Positions 11,469 through 22,821 of a stretch of DNA of 64,000 nt are shown in pieces; position 1 is the first letter of the stretch; every line of letters begins with the position of its first letter. The stretch is from Termitomyces sp. T153 (Eukaryota; Basidiomycota; Agaricomycetes; Agaricales; Lyophyllaceae). Location: contig JACKQL020000023.1 in the NCBI GenBank assembly GCA_018296165.2, positions 186,001 to 250,000 on the forward strand, in the 5' to 3' direction. The position numbers and the translations under genes are program-made. The notes under the pieces were generated by a model, which did no database searches, had not been told where the DNA came from, and saw nothing but the letters and a program-made list of their open reading frames with translations.

Positions 11469-11680
11469 CACTCTGGAGCATAGCAAAACTCCAACCATGC
11501 ATGCCCTTCACTAAATGCAATACTCTGGAAGGTAATAAAGCCCTAATCCAGCATGCCTTTAACCAGAACACAATACTCTAGAGTGCAGCAAGATCCAAAC
11601 CCAGTACACCTTCAATAAAAAACAATGCTCCAGAAGCTTGACAGACCCCCACTATGCACAACCCCACCAAAATGCAAACC
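11469..11680. repeat. Tandem repeat, period 52-54 bp
   Basis: Four units start with (t/a)(a/g)ctct(g/a)ga at about 11469, 11521, 11572 and 11626. Each contains an aa..c..ca..c(a/c)tgc core and a cttcaa/ctttaa segment. The units have diverged from each other but keep the spacing. Confidence 0.55.
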
Positions 11681-12501
11681 TCCAGACACCACCAACTAAG
11701 GGATTGCAACTCACACTCTAAGGGAGTACTTCCACCCCTATGCTAATTCAACCCACAGCATAGCTGGCACGTAAAACAGTTCTCTGCTGGGTTATTACAA
11801 AGACCACCCCACCCCAGAACCCTGCCACTATGCCGCCAAGGGCTCCCACCTTCAATTGGCCATGTCCCAAGAACAAACTTCCCTCTGCCACCACCACCAT
11901 CATCAAAAAGGGACTTTGCCACCCCCGCCAGTGGCATTGGCACAAGGTCAATCCACCAGATGATCTCTGCCCCCTCTGCTAGCCACATTGATAGAAAAAA
12001 CTAAAGCTGCTACCAAGCATGCTTCAAAAATTTGGAGGTCTGCCCTCCAAGCCAGCACAATGCTTGACTCCACTGCAGATCTGAGGATGACCCCTACCCA
12101 AAACCCCAAGGAGCAAGCCCAAACATTGCTATCCACCCACACTCCAAGACATGCCAGAGCTCCACAGAAAGACCTACAACCACCCCTGCCAAACCTTGGG
12201 ACTCCCTCCTATGATGCTCTGCCAAGCCCCAACAACTCCAGAACTAGCCAACACAGATGGCACCAGCAGGCTTAACCCCCACCTCTAGATAACCTTGGAA
12301 TTCAACTTCCACAAGTACTCCTATATGTTTCTGCTCAATCACCCTTTTCACAAACTCAAACCTTGCACACTTGCCAGGACCCCACAAAGGATTGGTATGA
12401 ACAATTCTAGAAGAGTACATAATCTTACAAGCAGAAAGTACATGAAGCAACAAGGAAATAGCAGGACAAACAGCAAGAAAAGGCTTGAGCCCTGGACCCC
12501 C

Positions 12502-13740
12502 TTACTCCCTCTCCTCCTCTGGAGCTCCTCCCCCCACTTCCCCAACCCCCAAGTCAACCTCCATCTGGGCCCACACCATGGCCAGCACCTCTGCCAGCCC
12601 AGGCAACTCCTCCCCTGCATCTGCTGCCACCTCCCACCATGACTCCAGGGCCACCACATTACGCTGCCAGTGCTCTGCCAACAACTGCCCCATCCTTACC
12701 ACCCCCTCATCCAACTCTGGAGGATGGTCCATGGGCATTTGTGCCAACCCATCTTGGATTGATGCAAAAGCAGTGGAAGCCCCATCCATGAGGACCCAGT
12801 GCTCCCAGACCCAGCCTGTCCCACACTCATCAACAGAAGTCAGAATGCACAAGGGGACACTCATGCAAGATCCCTGCATGCCCCAAGGCCACCTCCCTCA
12901 CCAGCCACTCCTCCCATTGTCTCCCTATCTTGGCCTCCACCTGAGTCAAGCCTCCTTCCTCCAAGCCCTGCTGTTTCTCTGCCTCCTCTGTGGATCATGT
13001 CTCCAACTGTGCTAGGCATTCCCACAAACCCTGCCCCTCCAATGCCCTTGCTATGGCCATCTGCACTGCTATATCATAGTCCTACTGCAACACATCCCTC
13101 TCCCTCTGCACTATGTCACAATCCTCCCCCACTCTCTGGAGCTCTCTCTCTCATGCCGCCAATATCCTCAACAACCCCTCCACCTAACAATGAAGGAATG
13201 TTTTGGTGATGGAGAGCACAGGCTCAGGGGAACTCAAGGGATGTGCCCTCAGCACACCTGAGCTGGGAGAATATATGTGGGGCCCAGGGGGCCCTGCCAT
13301 TACTCCCTGGCCCCATGGCCTCTTGCTAGGCCCCACCTCAGGTGGTGGGGAGGCCCTCTGCTTGCCCTTATCATGTAATGCTACCTCCCCCTCCCTCTAC
13401 CCACCCTGCGGAGGTCCCACCTTCTCCACTGGCCACCCTGTGCTCCCCTCACCCTCCAAATCTGACCCTCAGCCTGATACCTGGGCCTTCCAACTCTTGT
13501 CCAGCTGACCCCTCACCCAACTCTCCTCCCACTCCTGCTCTACAGCAATACATGCAGCATGCCACTCCAGCAAAACAGAACATTTTTTGTGCCTAGCATG
13601 GCATGGAAGACAGACCAAGATGTCACAATAGGACCCCATAGTCAGCTTATCAAATTCACACAATTCCCCCTGCTGAGCACAGAGGGTGCACTGGGACAAC
13701 TGATCAGCCAACACTGAAAAAAGCAGTAGGGACTCACCAG
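12502..13740 (-). pseudogene. Antisense gene of family B, decayed copy in B2 (aORF-B2)
   Basis: On the minus strand, going left from about 13714, there is a cysteine cluster (CTLCAQQGELC, then CLPCHARHKKC, each C-x2-C-x6-C). Next come a basic segment (KGKQRASPPPEVGPSKRP) and a region of Leu/Arg/Glu heptad-like character. The C-terminal domain follows (12815-12502) with AFASIQDGLAQM, WWEVAADAGEELPGL and AQMEVDLGVG. The last two blocks align residue by residue with exons 2 and 3 of the young gene at 25771-26901. The intron before the last block is at the same place (12864-12816), but its donor reads ATGAGT where the young copy has GTGAGT after a C, a CpG-type change. Function is unknown; the Cys pattern is like a fungal Zn2Cys6 binuclear cluster. 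Confidence 0.65.
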
Positions 13741-13927
13741 AGCCTCATTCTGGCACCATTCTAGAGTCAAAGTACCCCATGCCTACCTCAGTGCCCCCAC
13801 AAATACCTCTGGCATCACCTGAGTTTGTGGAATCTTCTCCACCTCTAGAACAACATGAACAATCCCTGCCTCCAGGCTGGGCCTCACAGAATGCCCCAGG
13901 GCAACAGGAATAGAATGACCAGCAGGC

Positions 13928-15022
13928 TGATGAGCCCCAGTTATTGCTGAGCACCATTTTTGGCATTCTTTTGGCATTGCGGACTTAGCGGCAGCTGACT
14001 ACTTTGTATTTGACACAAGTCACAACACTCACCACATGGGACTGAGCCTGAGGGTTGGAACAAAGCACAAGACCCTAGCGACCACGAGGCTTATTGAGCA
14101 CGAGAAATATCATGTGGAGTCTGGAGCTTGGGCCTAGATCATTAAGGCCTAGACCCCCTAGTGACGACTATTAGCGACCCTAGCGATCCTGGCGAACAAA
14201 ACAATGTTCTTCTACCATATATGGACAAATTATCAGACACATACCTTTTTACTATCATTTTGTTTGCCGAGCTTACCAACATACTTGAACGGCGTCTATG
14301 CTTCAGGTGTTGACATTGGACTCTTTTCTTGTTTTGGTTTTTGTTAGCAATTAAGCGTCACCAAGACTTTGCCTAGGATTTTTCATTTAGTTACAGACTG
14401 ACGCCTTGTATGCACTATAAGCACAGTGACAGACACTGTTGCTTGTAGTATTTATTTGTTTACTTTCACATACTATACTTCAAAACATATAAATACTGAT
14501 TGTACATAGACACTACAGATATACACATACCTATGGAGAAGAGAACAGAGAACCCCCTTCGAAGTCAACTAGCTGCTCTCTCTCTAAGCCTACCAGCTTG
14601 AGATTACACTTCGCCTTTCTTTCCCTTATCCTGTCTTTGACTTTGGCTTAGCGACGAACCTCCTCGACTTCGACTTCGACTTAGTTTGGTACCAACTGCA
14701 GGTGCCTATTTATGTTAATTCGACTTAGTGACGCTAGCAACTCCGGCTAGTAACTAAATCATGTTTGTCCCCTAGTTCCCCTCCTTCCTTTACCGTCTTC
14801 TCTTTCCCTACTCTTCTCATCACCATTACAATGACCTCAGCAGGTGATAGCGCCTTCTTTCTACTTCACCCCACATCACAACTTTTGCTCTAGTTCTCTG
14901 GGACGGTTACTGACTCGCCCTCAACTATTAAATTCCTACTGCCAGCTACCCTATCTGGTAACTAGTGTCAGGTCCTCTCTTTAGGTTTCCTGCATGGCAC
15001 TAGGTGGCATAGGAGCACATCA
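13928..15022 (+). repeat. 5' LTR of C1
   Basis: TGATG...CATCA termini bound a 1095-bp repeat matching 22834-23930. A TATA-like CATATAAATA lies at about 14487 and the likely transcript start shortly after. No segment here is complementary to the site just downstream of the LTR, unlike families A and B. Confidence 0.9.
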
Positions 15023-15042
15023 TTTTGGAGCCCACCGCAAGG
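15023..15042 (+). promoter_or_regulatory. Putative tRNA-type primer-binding site of C1
   Basis: Directly after the LTR comes TTTTGGAGCCCACCGC. The TGGAGCCCACC core fits a site complementary to a tRNA 3' end (PBSs begin TGG to pair with CCA). C2 has the same core (TTTTGGAGCCCACTATG). I cannot name the tRNA. Confidence 0.45.
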
Positions 15043-15130
15043 GCACTTTGAAGTTAACCATTCCGCCAGAAACAAGAGCTCAAGCAAAATGTCACTTGAA
15101 AAACCTTATTGAACCACCCCCATCTACTCT

Positions 15131-16593
15131 TTGGACCCCTCAGCACTCTTTGACAGCAGTCTGTCTCGACCTCTTGCTGACAAACTCAAAACCACTAGAA
15201 ACCTTCATGACGTTAGCGAAATCCTTGCCGATTTTCCAGGCGCCTTTATCAAAAGTTTCCTTGATGCACCACTTTCACCTTTGACACCTACTGACTCTCT
15301 ATTCTTCCTAGAAGCTCAATCTATCCCTTCATCACCAATTAACCCCTTTCTTTTGCTTAATCCAACAATTGCTAACATGAACAATGACCCCGTCGCTCGG
15401 CATGCTAGAATGCCACTGCGCAACGACACAACTGTGCCTAAGTGGGATGAGAGTTGCCCTAGGGAACTCCCCCAATACTTCAAGGAACTGGAATATCTCT
15501 TCGCTGACTGTGGCATCGCTGACAACATGCAGAAGAAGGAATATGCGGCTCAATACGTCTCTTATGACATGGCAGAAACCTGGCTTGGCCTACCTGAATT
15601 TGGCGACAACGTTATTATTGGCAACAACGCTCCTTGACCATATACGTACCAGGAATGGAAAGCGGCAGTGGCGCTGATGCTAGCGCTCGTTATAATCCTG
15701 GCGACCTGGAATGACTTGTCAACCAGACTTTCAACAGTGGCTTAGTGACTTTGGGAAGATTCTCCGACTACTACAGAGATTTCCAACGTATTGCCAGATG
15801 GTTACTCGCTAATGGCAAACTCTATCAAAATGAGGAACGTCACTTGTTCCAACAAGGTATCCCTATGTCGCTATGGTCTAAAATTGTTTGCCATCTCGAA
15901 ATCACTCTTCCTGACCACCATCCTGAGGACCCTTATGAAGTTGATCAAGTTTTTGAAGGCGCGAAGTGGGTTTTAAAGGGAACAGACACCTCTACAACCA
16001 AGACCAGCAATGGCACCAGCAGTATTCATACGTCATCGCCACCTGCCCCTTTGCATGCGCCTAAGCAAGAAACTTTGGAATTAGCGACCACTACAGCGAT
16101 TGTCAGCGCCCTGGAACATTTGGAAGCTCTGTTGACCAACGGTAATGCCCAACCTCGCCAACAGTTTGCTAACAGCACTTGCCACTTTTGTAGTGAAACT
16201 GGTCACACTATGGTCCGGGGCACTTGTATAAAGCTGGAGCAAATGATCTTACAGGGTAAGGTTTGTCATAATGCTGAAGGCAAGATCATTTTACCATCTG
16301 GCACTATGATTCCCAATTATTTCGGCAAGTGACTATACATGGAACACATTGAGGAATGGCAACAGCTTAACCCAGGACAAATCGTCACAGGCAGACTCTC
16401 TTCTAACGCTAACCCAGATCCAGAGCAGGCAGCTATGCATCAGTTGCTAATCCATGAGGTAATGCAACAGGATGTCACTATGAGCCAAGTGCTAAGCAAG
16501 GAAGAACGGATAGAGGCTTTGGAGCACGAACTCTTTGCACTCAGGCAAAATGGTGAAAAATTTGATGGCATACAAGTTTCCCATGCGGCTTAG
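15131..16593 (+). pseudogene. Family C gag
   Basis: Gag begins upstream of, or at, ATG 15377 (MNNDPVARHARMPLRNDT). It contains the basidiomycete gypsy Gag signature KWDESCPRELPQYFKELEYLFADCGI, then TWLGLPEF and GRFSDYYRDFQRIARWL. After an Ala/Thr-rich linker there is a Cys/His knuckle CHFCSETGHTMVRGTC, whose last Cys is two residues too far for a strict CCHC. A TGA stands where copy C2 has TGG (the Trp of NNAPW), and a deletion of about 19 bp near 15676 relative to C2 shifts the frame. Gag would form the capsid and bind RNA. It is broken here. Confidence 0.85.
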
Positions 16594-16626
16594 CGGCCAG
16601 CGAATGTTACTCCAAAGGCAACACCA

Positions 16627-17730
16627 ATGGCAACCCCATCAACTAGCGACACTTCTGTGACTTCATCCCCTCCCGATTCGATGCCAGCTCCTGCCGCTAA
16701 GCCTGCTGACATAGGCAAAGCCCCTGAACATACCGTCGCTGAAGAACAACTGCCCGTCGCTAAGGAACCTGTCGCTCAGCCCCCCATCCATCCGTTTTCT
16801 AGCATCCCTAGTCACTATGCCCCCCCTGCTAACAGGAATTTCGCGGCTCCCGACAGAACTAACGATGGCGCATATCAAACTATGCCCCCTATTTATGACA
16901 TCAAGCAATCCAAGGCAGTTTTCGAACGGGTTTTAAGCACCAAGGTTACAGTATTGGTTGGCGAACTTTGCTCAGTATCACAGGACATTAGGAATCAATT
17001 TAGGACAGCGGTTACGCCCAAACAATTGGTAGGCACTAGCACTAATACGGTACAGGACCCCAGCAACATTTTTGAAGATATTTTGCCGACGTTCGCTATT
17101 GAAGAACCCCAGTTTTTGTTTGGATCCAACACCGATACCACTAACAGACTTACCTCTGACAAGGCACCATTTGCTTCTGTTGACCCTGTTGAAGCTTACA
17201 TTGATTCACTACCCCACAGAGAAGAGCCTGTGGTGCTCACTGTCGCTAAGGATTCTCAGTCACTTCATACCGTCATAATGCTGATCGACAACAAAGAGGA
17301 AGTGGAATGCATTCACAACAGTGCTTCTCAGATAATTTTGATGTCTGCAGAAATTGCCAGCAACATTGGGCTATCTTACGACCCTAACATTGTGTTAAAT
17401 ATGCAGAGCGCTAACGGTACCATGGATCGATTGCTAGGACTTGCGTGCAACATACCCTGCACTATTGGCAACATAACAATCTATCTCCAGATCCACATTT
17501 TACGGTCCCCCGCCTATGACATTCTACTCGGACGCCCCTTTGATGTATTAACTCGAAGTATGGTCAACACACTTAGCGACATTGAAACCACCATAACAAT
17601 CATGGACCCCAATAATGGCCAACGGCGCACTATCCCTACCTTTTCACATGGCAAATCCAAGAGGAACAACCGCCAAAATGTTCACTTCGAAACAGAGGCA
17701 CCCAGTTGCTTTCATCGCCGAAGGCATTGA
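16627..17730 (+). pseudogene. Family C protease region
   Basis: A 367-codon ORF with a Pro/Ala-rich N-terminus and then a retropepsin-like domain: EVECIHNSASQIILMSAEIA, MQSANGTMDRLLGLA, and DILLGRPFDVL (the hydrophobic-G strand). The catalytic triplet reads NSA where DSG is expected, so Asp and Gly are both lost and the enzyme should be dead although the ORF is long. The ORF overlaps the next frame at 17615. Confidence 0.8.
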
Positions 17731-19231
17731 AGAAGATAGCAACATAGTGATCGTTATCAGCTATGACCATTCAACTGGCCTAGTGACTTGTATAGCTTCT
17801 TGTGACTTGGACAAAGACGTTTTACTTACCAATTCTGACCCACAGACTGATCCCACACTAGCATACCTTTACACTACGGCTAGCGACATTTCCAATTTGT
17901 CCCTTCCACCTTGTGCTTATCTTGTTTCTACTGATACCTCTAACCCCTTGATTCTTGGACAGACTTTACCACTTGATACATGTGTTACAGACACTACCCC
18001 CACCTACATTAACATTCCATTCCCCACTCAATATGTCACTAACAAACCCCCTAAGCGAAAAGGAGTCCAGGTCAAGAAGAAGTACAAGCCCGTTGCTATG
18101 AAGACCAAACCAGTCACCAGGCACATTAGCAAGGACTTTCAAATCAAGCACCAGATTATTGGCAATCCACTAGTGACAATCCCTCCGCTTAACCCAAATC
18201 CGCCACCTTTTGTCCTGACAAAGTGATTCACTAGTGAGTGACGAGCAAAACTGGTTAAGGACCATGACACAGGGTTCCTCACTAGCGACAAAATCAATGT
18301 ATTAGTCAACATGGTCACCAAACAGGAAAAAGCTTTCGCTTGGGAAGATTCCAAATGAGGAAGCTTGTGCCCCGACTTCTTCCCACCAGTATGCATACTG
18401 ACAATTCCACACGTACCGTGGGTCTAGCACAATTGCCCCATACCCCCAGGGCTAGAAAAGGAAATATGTGAGATTATTTGTGGCAAAATTAGCGCTGGCA
18501 TCTATGAACCTTCAAACTCCGCTTACCGCTTGTGATGGTTTTGCGTTCTCAAGAAAAATAGTAAGCTCAGGATTGTGCACAGTCTCAAGCCACTAAACTG
18601 TGTCACCATCTGCCATTCTGGAGTACCACCTTTTCCAGATCATGTTGCAGAATCTTTTGCTGAACACATCTGTGGCGCCACTCTTGACCTCTACATTGGC
18701 TACAATGAGCGACTTATTGACCCAACATCACATGACTTAATGACATTCCAGACTCTGTTTGGCGCCTTTTGCTTAGTGACCTTGCCAATGGGATGGACCA
18801 ACTCTGTGCCTATATTTCATGATGACATTACCTTTATTTTGCAGCCAGAGATCCCCCATAACGTGCTCAGCTTTATTGACGACATTGGTGCTAAAGGACC
18901 CGAGGACTGGAAGATTGTTAACAGTAAACCTGCTAAACATCCCGCTAACTTGAACATTTGCCTAGCACTATGGGAGTTCTTTGAACTTCTCAACAGGATT
19001 CTCCAGCGAATGAAATACTGTGGTGGAACCTTCTCAGGTCACAAGCTTGTGCTCTGTGCCCCTACATTCAAGATTCTAGGCCACGTCTGCATGCCTAGCA
19101 GTCGAATTCCTGATGAAAGTCACCTAGTGCTAATTGAGCAATGGGGCCTGTGCAAGTCGCTATCGGAAGTTCGGGCCTTCCTAGGTACCGTTGGAGTACT
19201 AAGGATGTTCGTCAAGAACTTTGCCCATTGA
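17615..19231 (+). pseudogene. Family C reverse transcriptase
   Basis: A linker ORF (17615-18226) leads into RT with small breaks around 18230-18570. The palm reads HSLKPLNCVTI, then motif A GATLDLYIGYNERLID, then FQTLFGAFCLVTLPMGWTNS and the catalytic LSFIDDIGAKG box with both Asp residues. The thumb and connection are present (FKILGHVCMPSSRIP, SEVRAFLGTVGVLRMF). The 18575-19231 ORF is intact in itself. The upstream breaks prevent a fused Gag-Pol. Confidence 0.85.
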
Positions 19232-19243
19232 GCCAACAACCTA

Positions 19244-19681
19244 ATGAAACTTACTTGTGTTGGTGTCCCTTTTGAGTTTGGCCCTGATCAAATAAATGCT
19301 CAATGGGACCTCATAAAAGCTTTACGAGATGCTAAGCTCCTAGTTTCTATTGATTATGAATTGCCTGACCCTGTTATCTTAGTGGTGGATACGTCATACA
19401 TAGCAGTTGGATATTACCTCTGTCAATGCACTAGTGATAATTGCCAGGAATGTTGCTACAACTGCTTTGGGTCGATCACGCTAAACGACAGGGAAGCCCG
19501 ATTCAGCCAGCCCAAGTTGGAACTCTATGGTCTTTATAGAGCACTACAAGCTTTACAGATGTACCTTATTGGCGTCAGGAACCTTATCGTCGAAGTCAAT
19601 GCTTGCTACATTAAGGGTATGCTTCAGAACCCCGACATCCAGCCTTCCACTAGCATGAACCGCTGGATCATGGCAATTTGA
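19244..19681 (+). pseudogene. Family C RNase H domain
   Basis: VDTSYIAVGYYLCQ carries the first acidic residue, and FSQPKLELYGLYRAL the Glu. IVEVNACYIKGML has Asn where related elements have Asp, and Cys at the following Arg position. Both changes fit CpG decay (GTC-GAT to GTC-AAT, CGC to TGC). The domain would remove the RNA strand during reverse transcription. Confidence 0.75.
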
Positions 19682-21345
19682 TGTTTCACTTTGAGCTGGT
19701 TCACGTTAAGGGAACTTTCCATGGCCCTGATGGTCTCTCGCAACACCCGCCACAGCCTGGCAACCCTCCAGTTGACGATAGCGACAATGCTGTCTACAAG
19801 GATTGGATTGATTGCTTGCATGGGTTCGTCCATCAAGTCCAGTTACCACTGCCGCTACTTTGCCAAGTTTCCACGGCCTCCCATTGTCTACCTCCCTTGG
19901 TCAAGTACGATTATTTGCATCCTTTAGCAAGTTTCACCAGCAGCACCGACACTCTCCCCCAAGTAGTGACCAGCGACGATATACTACCTCTCTGAGATGA
20001 CGGCACCACTACTTATAGCAACGTACCCTGCAGTGCCAAAGCTATCACCAGTGATGCTTGCATACTTTTAGTAGAGAAATGGCTTCATGATCTCGTCAGA
20101 CCCAAAGGTCTTAGCGACAAAGATTATGCCGCTTTCATTCGCTACGCCTTGATGTTCTTCATCACAGGAGGCAAACTTTGGTGAAGAAAGTGAGATGGCG
20201 CTCACAAGCTGTTCATTCCCACCATGAGTCATTTACAAGTCCTGAAGGCTATGCATGATGACTTGGGACATAGAGGTCTTTTTGCTACTTGCTCAGCCCT
20301 CCTAGAATGATTTTGGTGGCCTCAAGTTAGCGCTGATATTGTGTGGTACCTTCGGACATGCCATCCCTGCCAGATACATCAGACAACCAAGGTTCTCATT
20401 CCGCCAACTGTCGCTATGCCAGCACCCTTGTTCAGCAAGATATACGTTGACACCATGTTCATGCCACCCTCCAATAAGTTCAAATACATCATTCAAGGAC
20501 GTTGTTTGCTGACTCATTACCCCGAGTTTCGTATGCTTGCCAGAGAGAACACCAAAGCCATCACTAAGTGGCTGTATGAGGATGTCATTTGTCGATGGGG
20601 GGTGCTTAGCAAAATAGTTACTGACAATGGATCCCCAATCCTAAAGGCGGTTACCTACTTGGCGAAGAAGTATAACTTGCACCATATCCGGATCTCTGGT
20701 TACAATAAGCACACTAATGGAATAGTCGAGCAGCCTCATTTTGATGTTTGCCAAGCCCTCTTCAAAGCGGTCGATGGTGATCAGTCTAGGTGGAGTACCG
20801 CTACTTACTCAGTCTTTTGGTCAGAATGTGTTACAGTGCACAAGCAAATGGGTTGCTCCCCTTATTTTGCGACAACCGGTACCCACCCTCTCCTGCCTGC
20901 TGACATAGTAGAAGCGACATATTTGCAACTGCCACCAAACTCGCTGTTGTCGACAACTGACCTCATAGCCTGTCAAGCAATTGACCTTCAGCATTGCCAA
21001 GAAAATCTAGATCGCCTTCACAGCCAAGTTCTTAGTGCTTGTCGCTTAGCAGCCATTCACTTCGAGACAGAACATGCTGCTACGATCCGCAATTACAATT
21101 TCAAAACAGGTGACCTTGTACTCATGAGCAATACTAGAATCAAGATAACACATAACAAGAAGATGAAACCTCGTTACCTAGGCCCACTAGTGGTAATCTC
21201 TTGCAACCGTGGAGGCACTTACATTGTTTGTGAATTAGATGGCTCCATATTACATCGCCCCGTTGCCGCCTTTTGCCTAGTCCCCTATTTTGCTAGAGAA
21301 CACATAACAGTGCCTAGCGACACTTTTGACATCGACACCTCTTGA
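19678..21345 (+). pseudogene. Family C integrase
   Basis: After FHFELVHVKGTFHGPDGLS (the linker typical of this clade) comes the HHCC zinc module near 20224-20380: MHDDLGHRGLF ... CHPCQ, with TGA in place of the Arg codon in LLE-FWWP. The catalytic core follows in the long ORF 20341-21345 with all three acidic residues: IYVDTMF, KIVTDNGSPI and GIVEQPHF. The C-terminal module includes FKTGDLVLMSNTRI and KPRYLGPLVV. There is no chromodomain. The core looks chemically intact; the zinc module is interrupted. Confidence 0.88.
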
Positions 21346-21828
21346 CTCAGAGAACTGGAGCGGACTGAACTTGTCGACAATGACGATACTGGCAACGTCA
21401 CCAATGAAGAAGAAAACTACCTTTTTTGCTAAGCCTTAGTGACTTATCTTGACTCTGCTTCATTTCTTATTGTGCCAACCCCCCCTATTATCCAGGAAAC
21501 TATCATGAATACAACCCATTACTTGACATTCCTTCCTTGTTTCAATGCTGTGCTTGGCCCTTCTGTCGCTAGCGCTCAGCATGTCTCCAGAGGTGTTTTG
21601 CCATGATGATTTACTGAGCGTTTGCCATCAGATGTCGCTAGCATTAGGCGATAGTTGCTAGTACCCCCAAGTGATTTTGCTCTCTTTTTTTTTCTGTTCC
21701 ATCTATTTCTGAGTCTTCACTAAAATATACTATACATTTTTTTTTTTTTGGGGGCCCCTTAAGGGGGCTAGTCTATGTCCATACTATAAAAACTAAAAAA
21801 AAAATTTTTTTACAGGAGGCGACTGGCG
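21346..21828. other. Spacer between convergent pol and antisense gene
   Basis: No convincing ORF. It contains a run of about 14 T followed by a GGGGCCCCTTAAGGGGGC near-palindrome (about 21738-21770) and then an A/T-rich run at about 21794-21811. The two genes converge here, so these may serve as 3'-end signals for both. That role is inferred. Confidence 0.45.
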
Positions 21829-22642
21829 CTAAGCGTCGAGGTCAGCATTGTCGTCAGGCACCTCCATCACCTCTGCCTCCTCCCAATCTCCCTCTCTGAT
21901 GTTGTTCTCCTCTTGCCAGGCCAAGAAGGCCTGACAGTCACGCTGATATCCTGCCAGTGTCACCAACATTCGCTTAGCGACAGTGTAACGAGCCCACACC
22001 GCTAACAACTCCTCCCTGGCCACATCCAGCTCCCTCTGGAACTGCCGTTCCACTCCTGCTGCCCTCTTGTTGAAATCCACTAGCGACGCCACTGATGTTA
22101 GCGGCATCAGCCAACCGAGGTCCTTGCCCAGCCATTCCAGCTTGTTGTCACCAATCTGGTGCAAAGGCATGTCGCTCCAGGTCCCCTAGCAAAGCAGTTA
22201 GCGATCAAAAAGCTAGCAAAAGAGAAGAACTTACCCTTTGCCAGACTTTGGCTTCCTCAGCCCTCTCCTCCTCGCCCTCCTCAGCCGCGGCTGGGACAGC
22301 CTTGAGTTCCTTCTCACCTTCAACCTCCATGTCGCTTGCCTCCCACTCTGCCTGAGCGACCATTGCTAAGGGAGTAGTCTCCCTCATCTCCACATCCCCC
22401 TCTCCCTCCTCACTAGCGACCATTCAAGGTTGCTTAGCGCTAGTGACCAATGCGGGACTTGCTGCTTGTTTCTGTGCCAAGGGCACATCGCCGTCACTGT
22501 CGTTGTCATCCCTGTCGCTCTCCACCACCTCTCTGCTCTTCACCTTAGCGCCTCCACCGCCTCCAACCACAGCTCCCTCCTGCGATGTTGGTAGGAGCAA
22601 GCTTGAATGCTTGACCTCAATGTGCTCCCCTTGCCTTGCCAA
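21829..22642 (-). CDS. Spliced antisense gene of family C (aORF-C)
   Basis: Minus strand, two exons. Exon 1 (22642-22235 visible) is acidic and Ala/Glu-rich (EEGEGDVEMRE, AAAEEGEEERAEEAKVW). Exon 2 (22185-21829) has FNKRAAGVERQFQRELDVAREEL and CQAFLAWQEENNI, suggesting a helical or coiled-coil region. The 49-nt intron (22234-22186) starts GTAAGT, has GCTAAC near its end and finishes TAG; removing it joins the two ORFs in frame. One TGA near 22424 sits where CGA would fit (CCT-TGA-ATG) and another interrupts the extension beyond 22660. The copy is thus slightly decayed and the true start is unclear. It lies between integrase and the 3' LTR, opposite to gag-pol. I do not recognise the protein. 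Confidence 0.6.
22186..22234 (-). other. Intron of aORF-C
   Basis: The donor is GTAAGTTC, the branch-like motif is GCTAACTG 11-18 nt before the end, and the acceptor is GCTAG. It is 49 nt, phase 0, and the size fits basidiomycete introns. Confidence 0.7.
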
Positions 22643-22821
22643 CTCCCTCTGTCACTCCACGATAAGATCAAGATGGTAGGGGAGAATAGTAGATAAGAAG
22701 AAAGTGGGGATGATGAAGTTCAAGTGATACCGCCAGCCAGTTTCTATTCGAATCTCCTTGGCACACGGACCAGGCAATTGAGCACGTGACTTCGAGGTTG
22801 ACTGAGGACAGTCAATATTTC

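Larger units (their letters stand above)
7598..12501. other. Internal non-coding part of B2 with local tandem repeats
   Basis: I can find no gag, protease, RT or integrase motif here in any frame. The first 150 bp align with the region after the mini-Gag in the young element. The rest is C-rich on the plus strand and contains three tandem-repeat blocks, listed separately. The short ORFs lack start context and conservation, and I treat them as chance. Confidence 0.55.
6240..13927 (+). mobile_element. Non-autonomous family B element B2 (3' end lost)
   Basis: The 5' LTR (6240-7448) is followed by the self-priming site, a 38-codon mini-Gag and 4.6 kb without recognisable gag or pol. An antisense pseudogene (about 12.5-13.7 kb) comes next, and then an abrupt junction with C1 at 13928. 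The young element at 24396-30489 has the same plan (LTR, mini-Gag with the same stop position, antisense gene). This is therefore an older and longer member of the same non-autonomous subfamily. CpG is almost absent. Confidence 0.75.

Noticed and set aside
8408..11580. ORFs in the B2 interior as possible gag or pol
   Set aside because: No RT, protease, integrase or zinc-knuckle motif in any frame; the composition is that of C-rich repeats.
13716..13739. A 24-nt GTGAGT...CAG segment as an intron in aORF-B2
   Set aside because: It is too short for a spliceosomal intron. The copy near 36.2 kb has a longer equivalent, so a deletion may have shortened it; the exon structure here cannot be settled.
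15023..15042. Self-priming in family C
   Set aside because: I looked for the complement of GGAGCCCACC near the predicted start in the C LTR and found none. The TGG start points to a tRNA primer.
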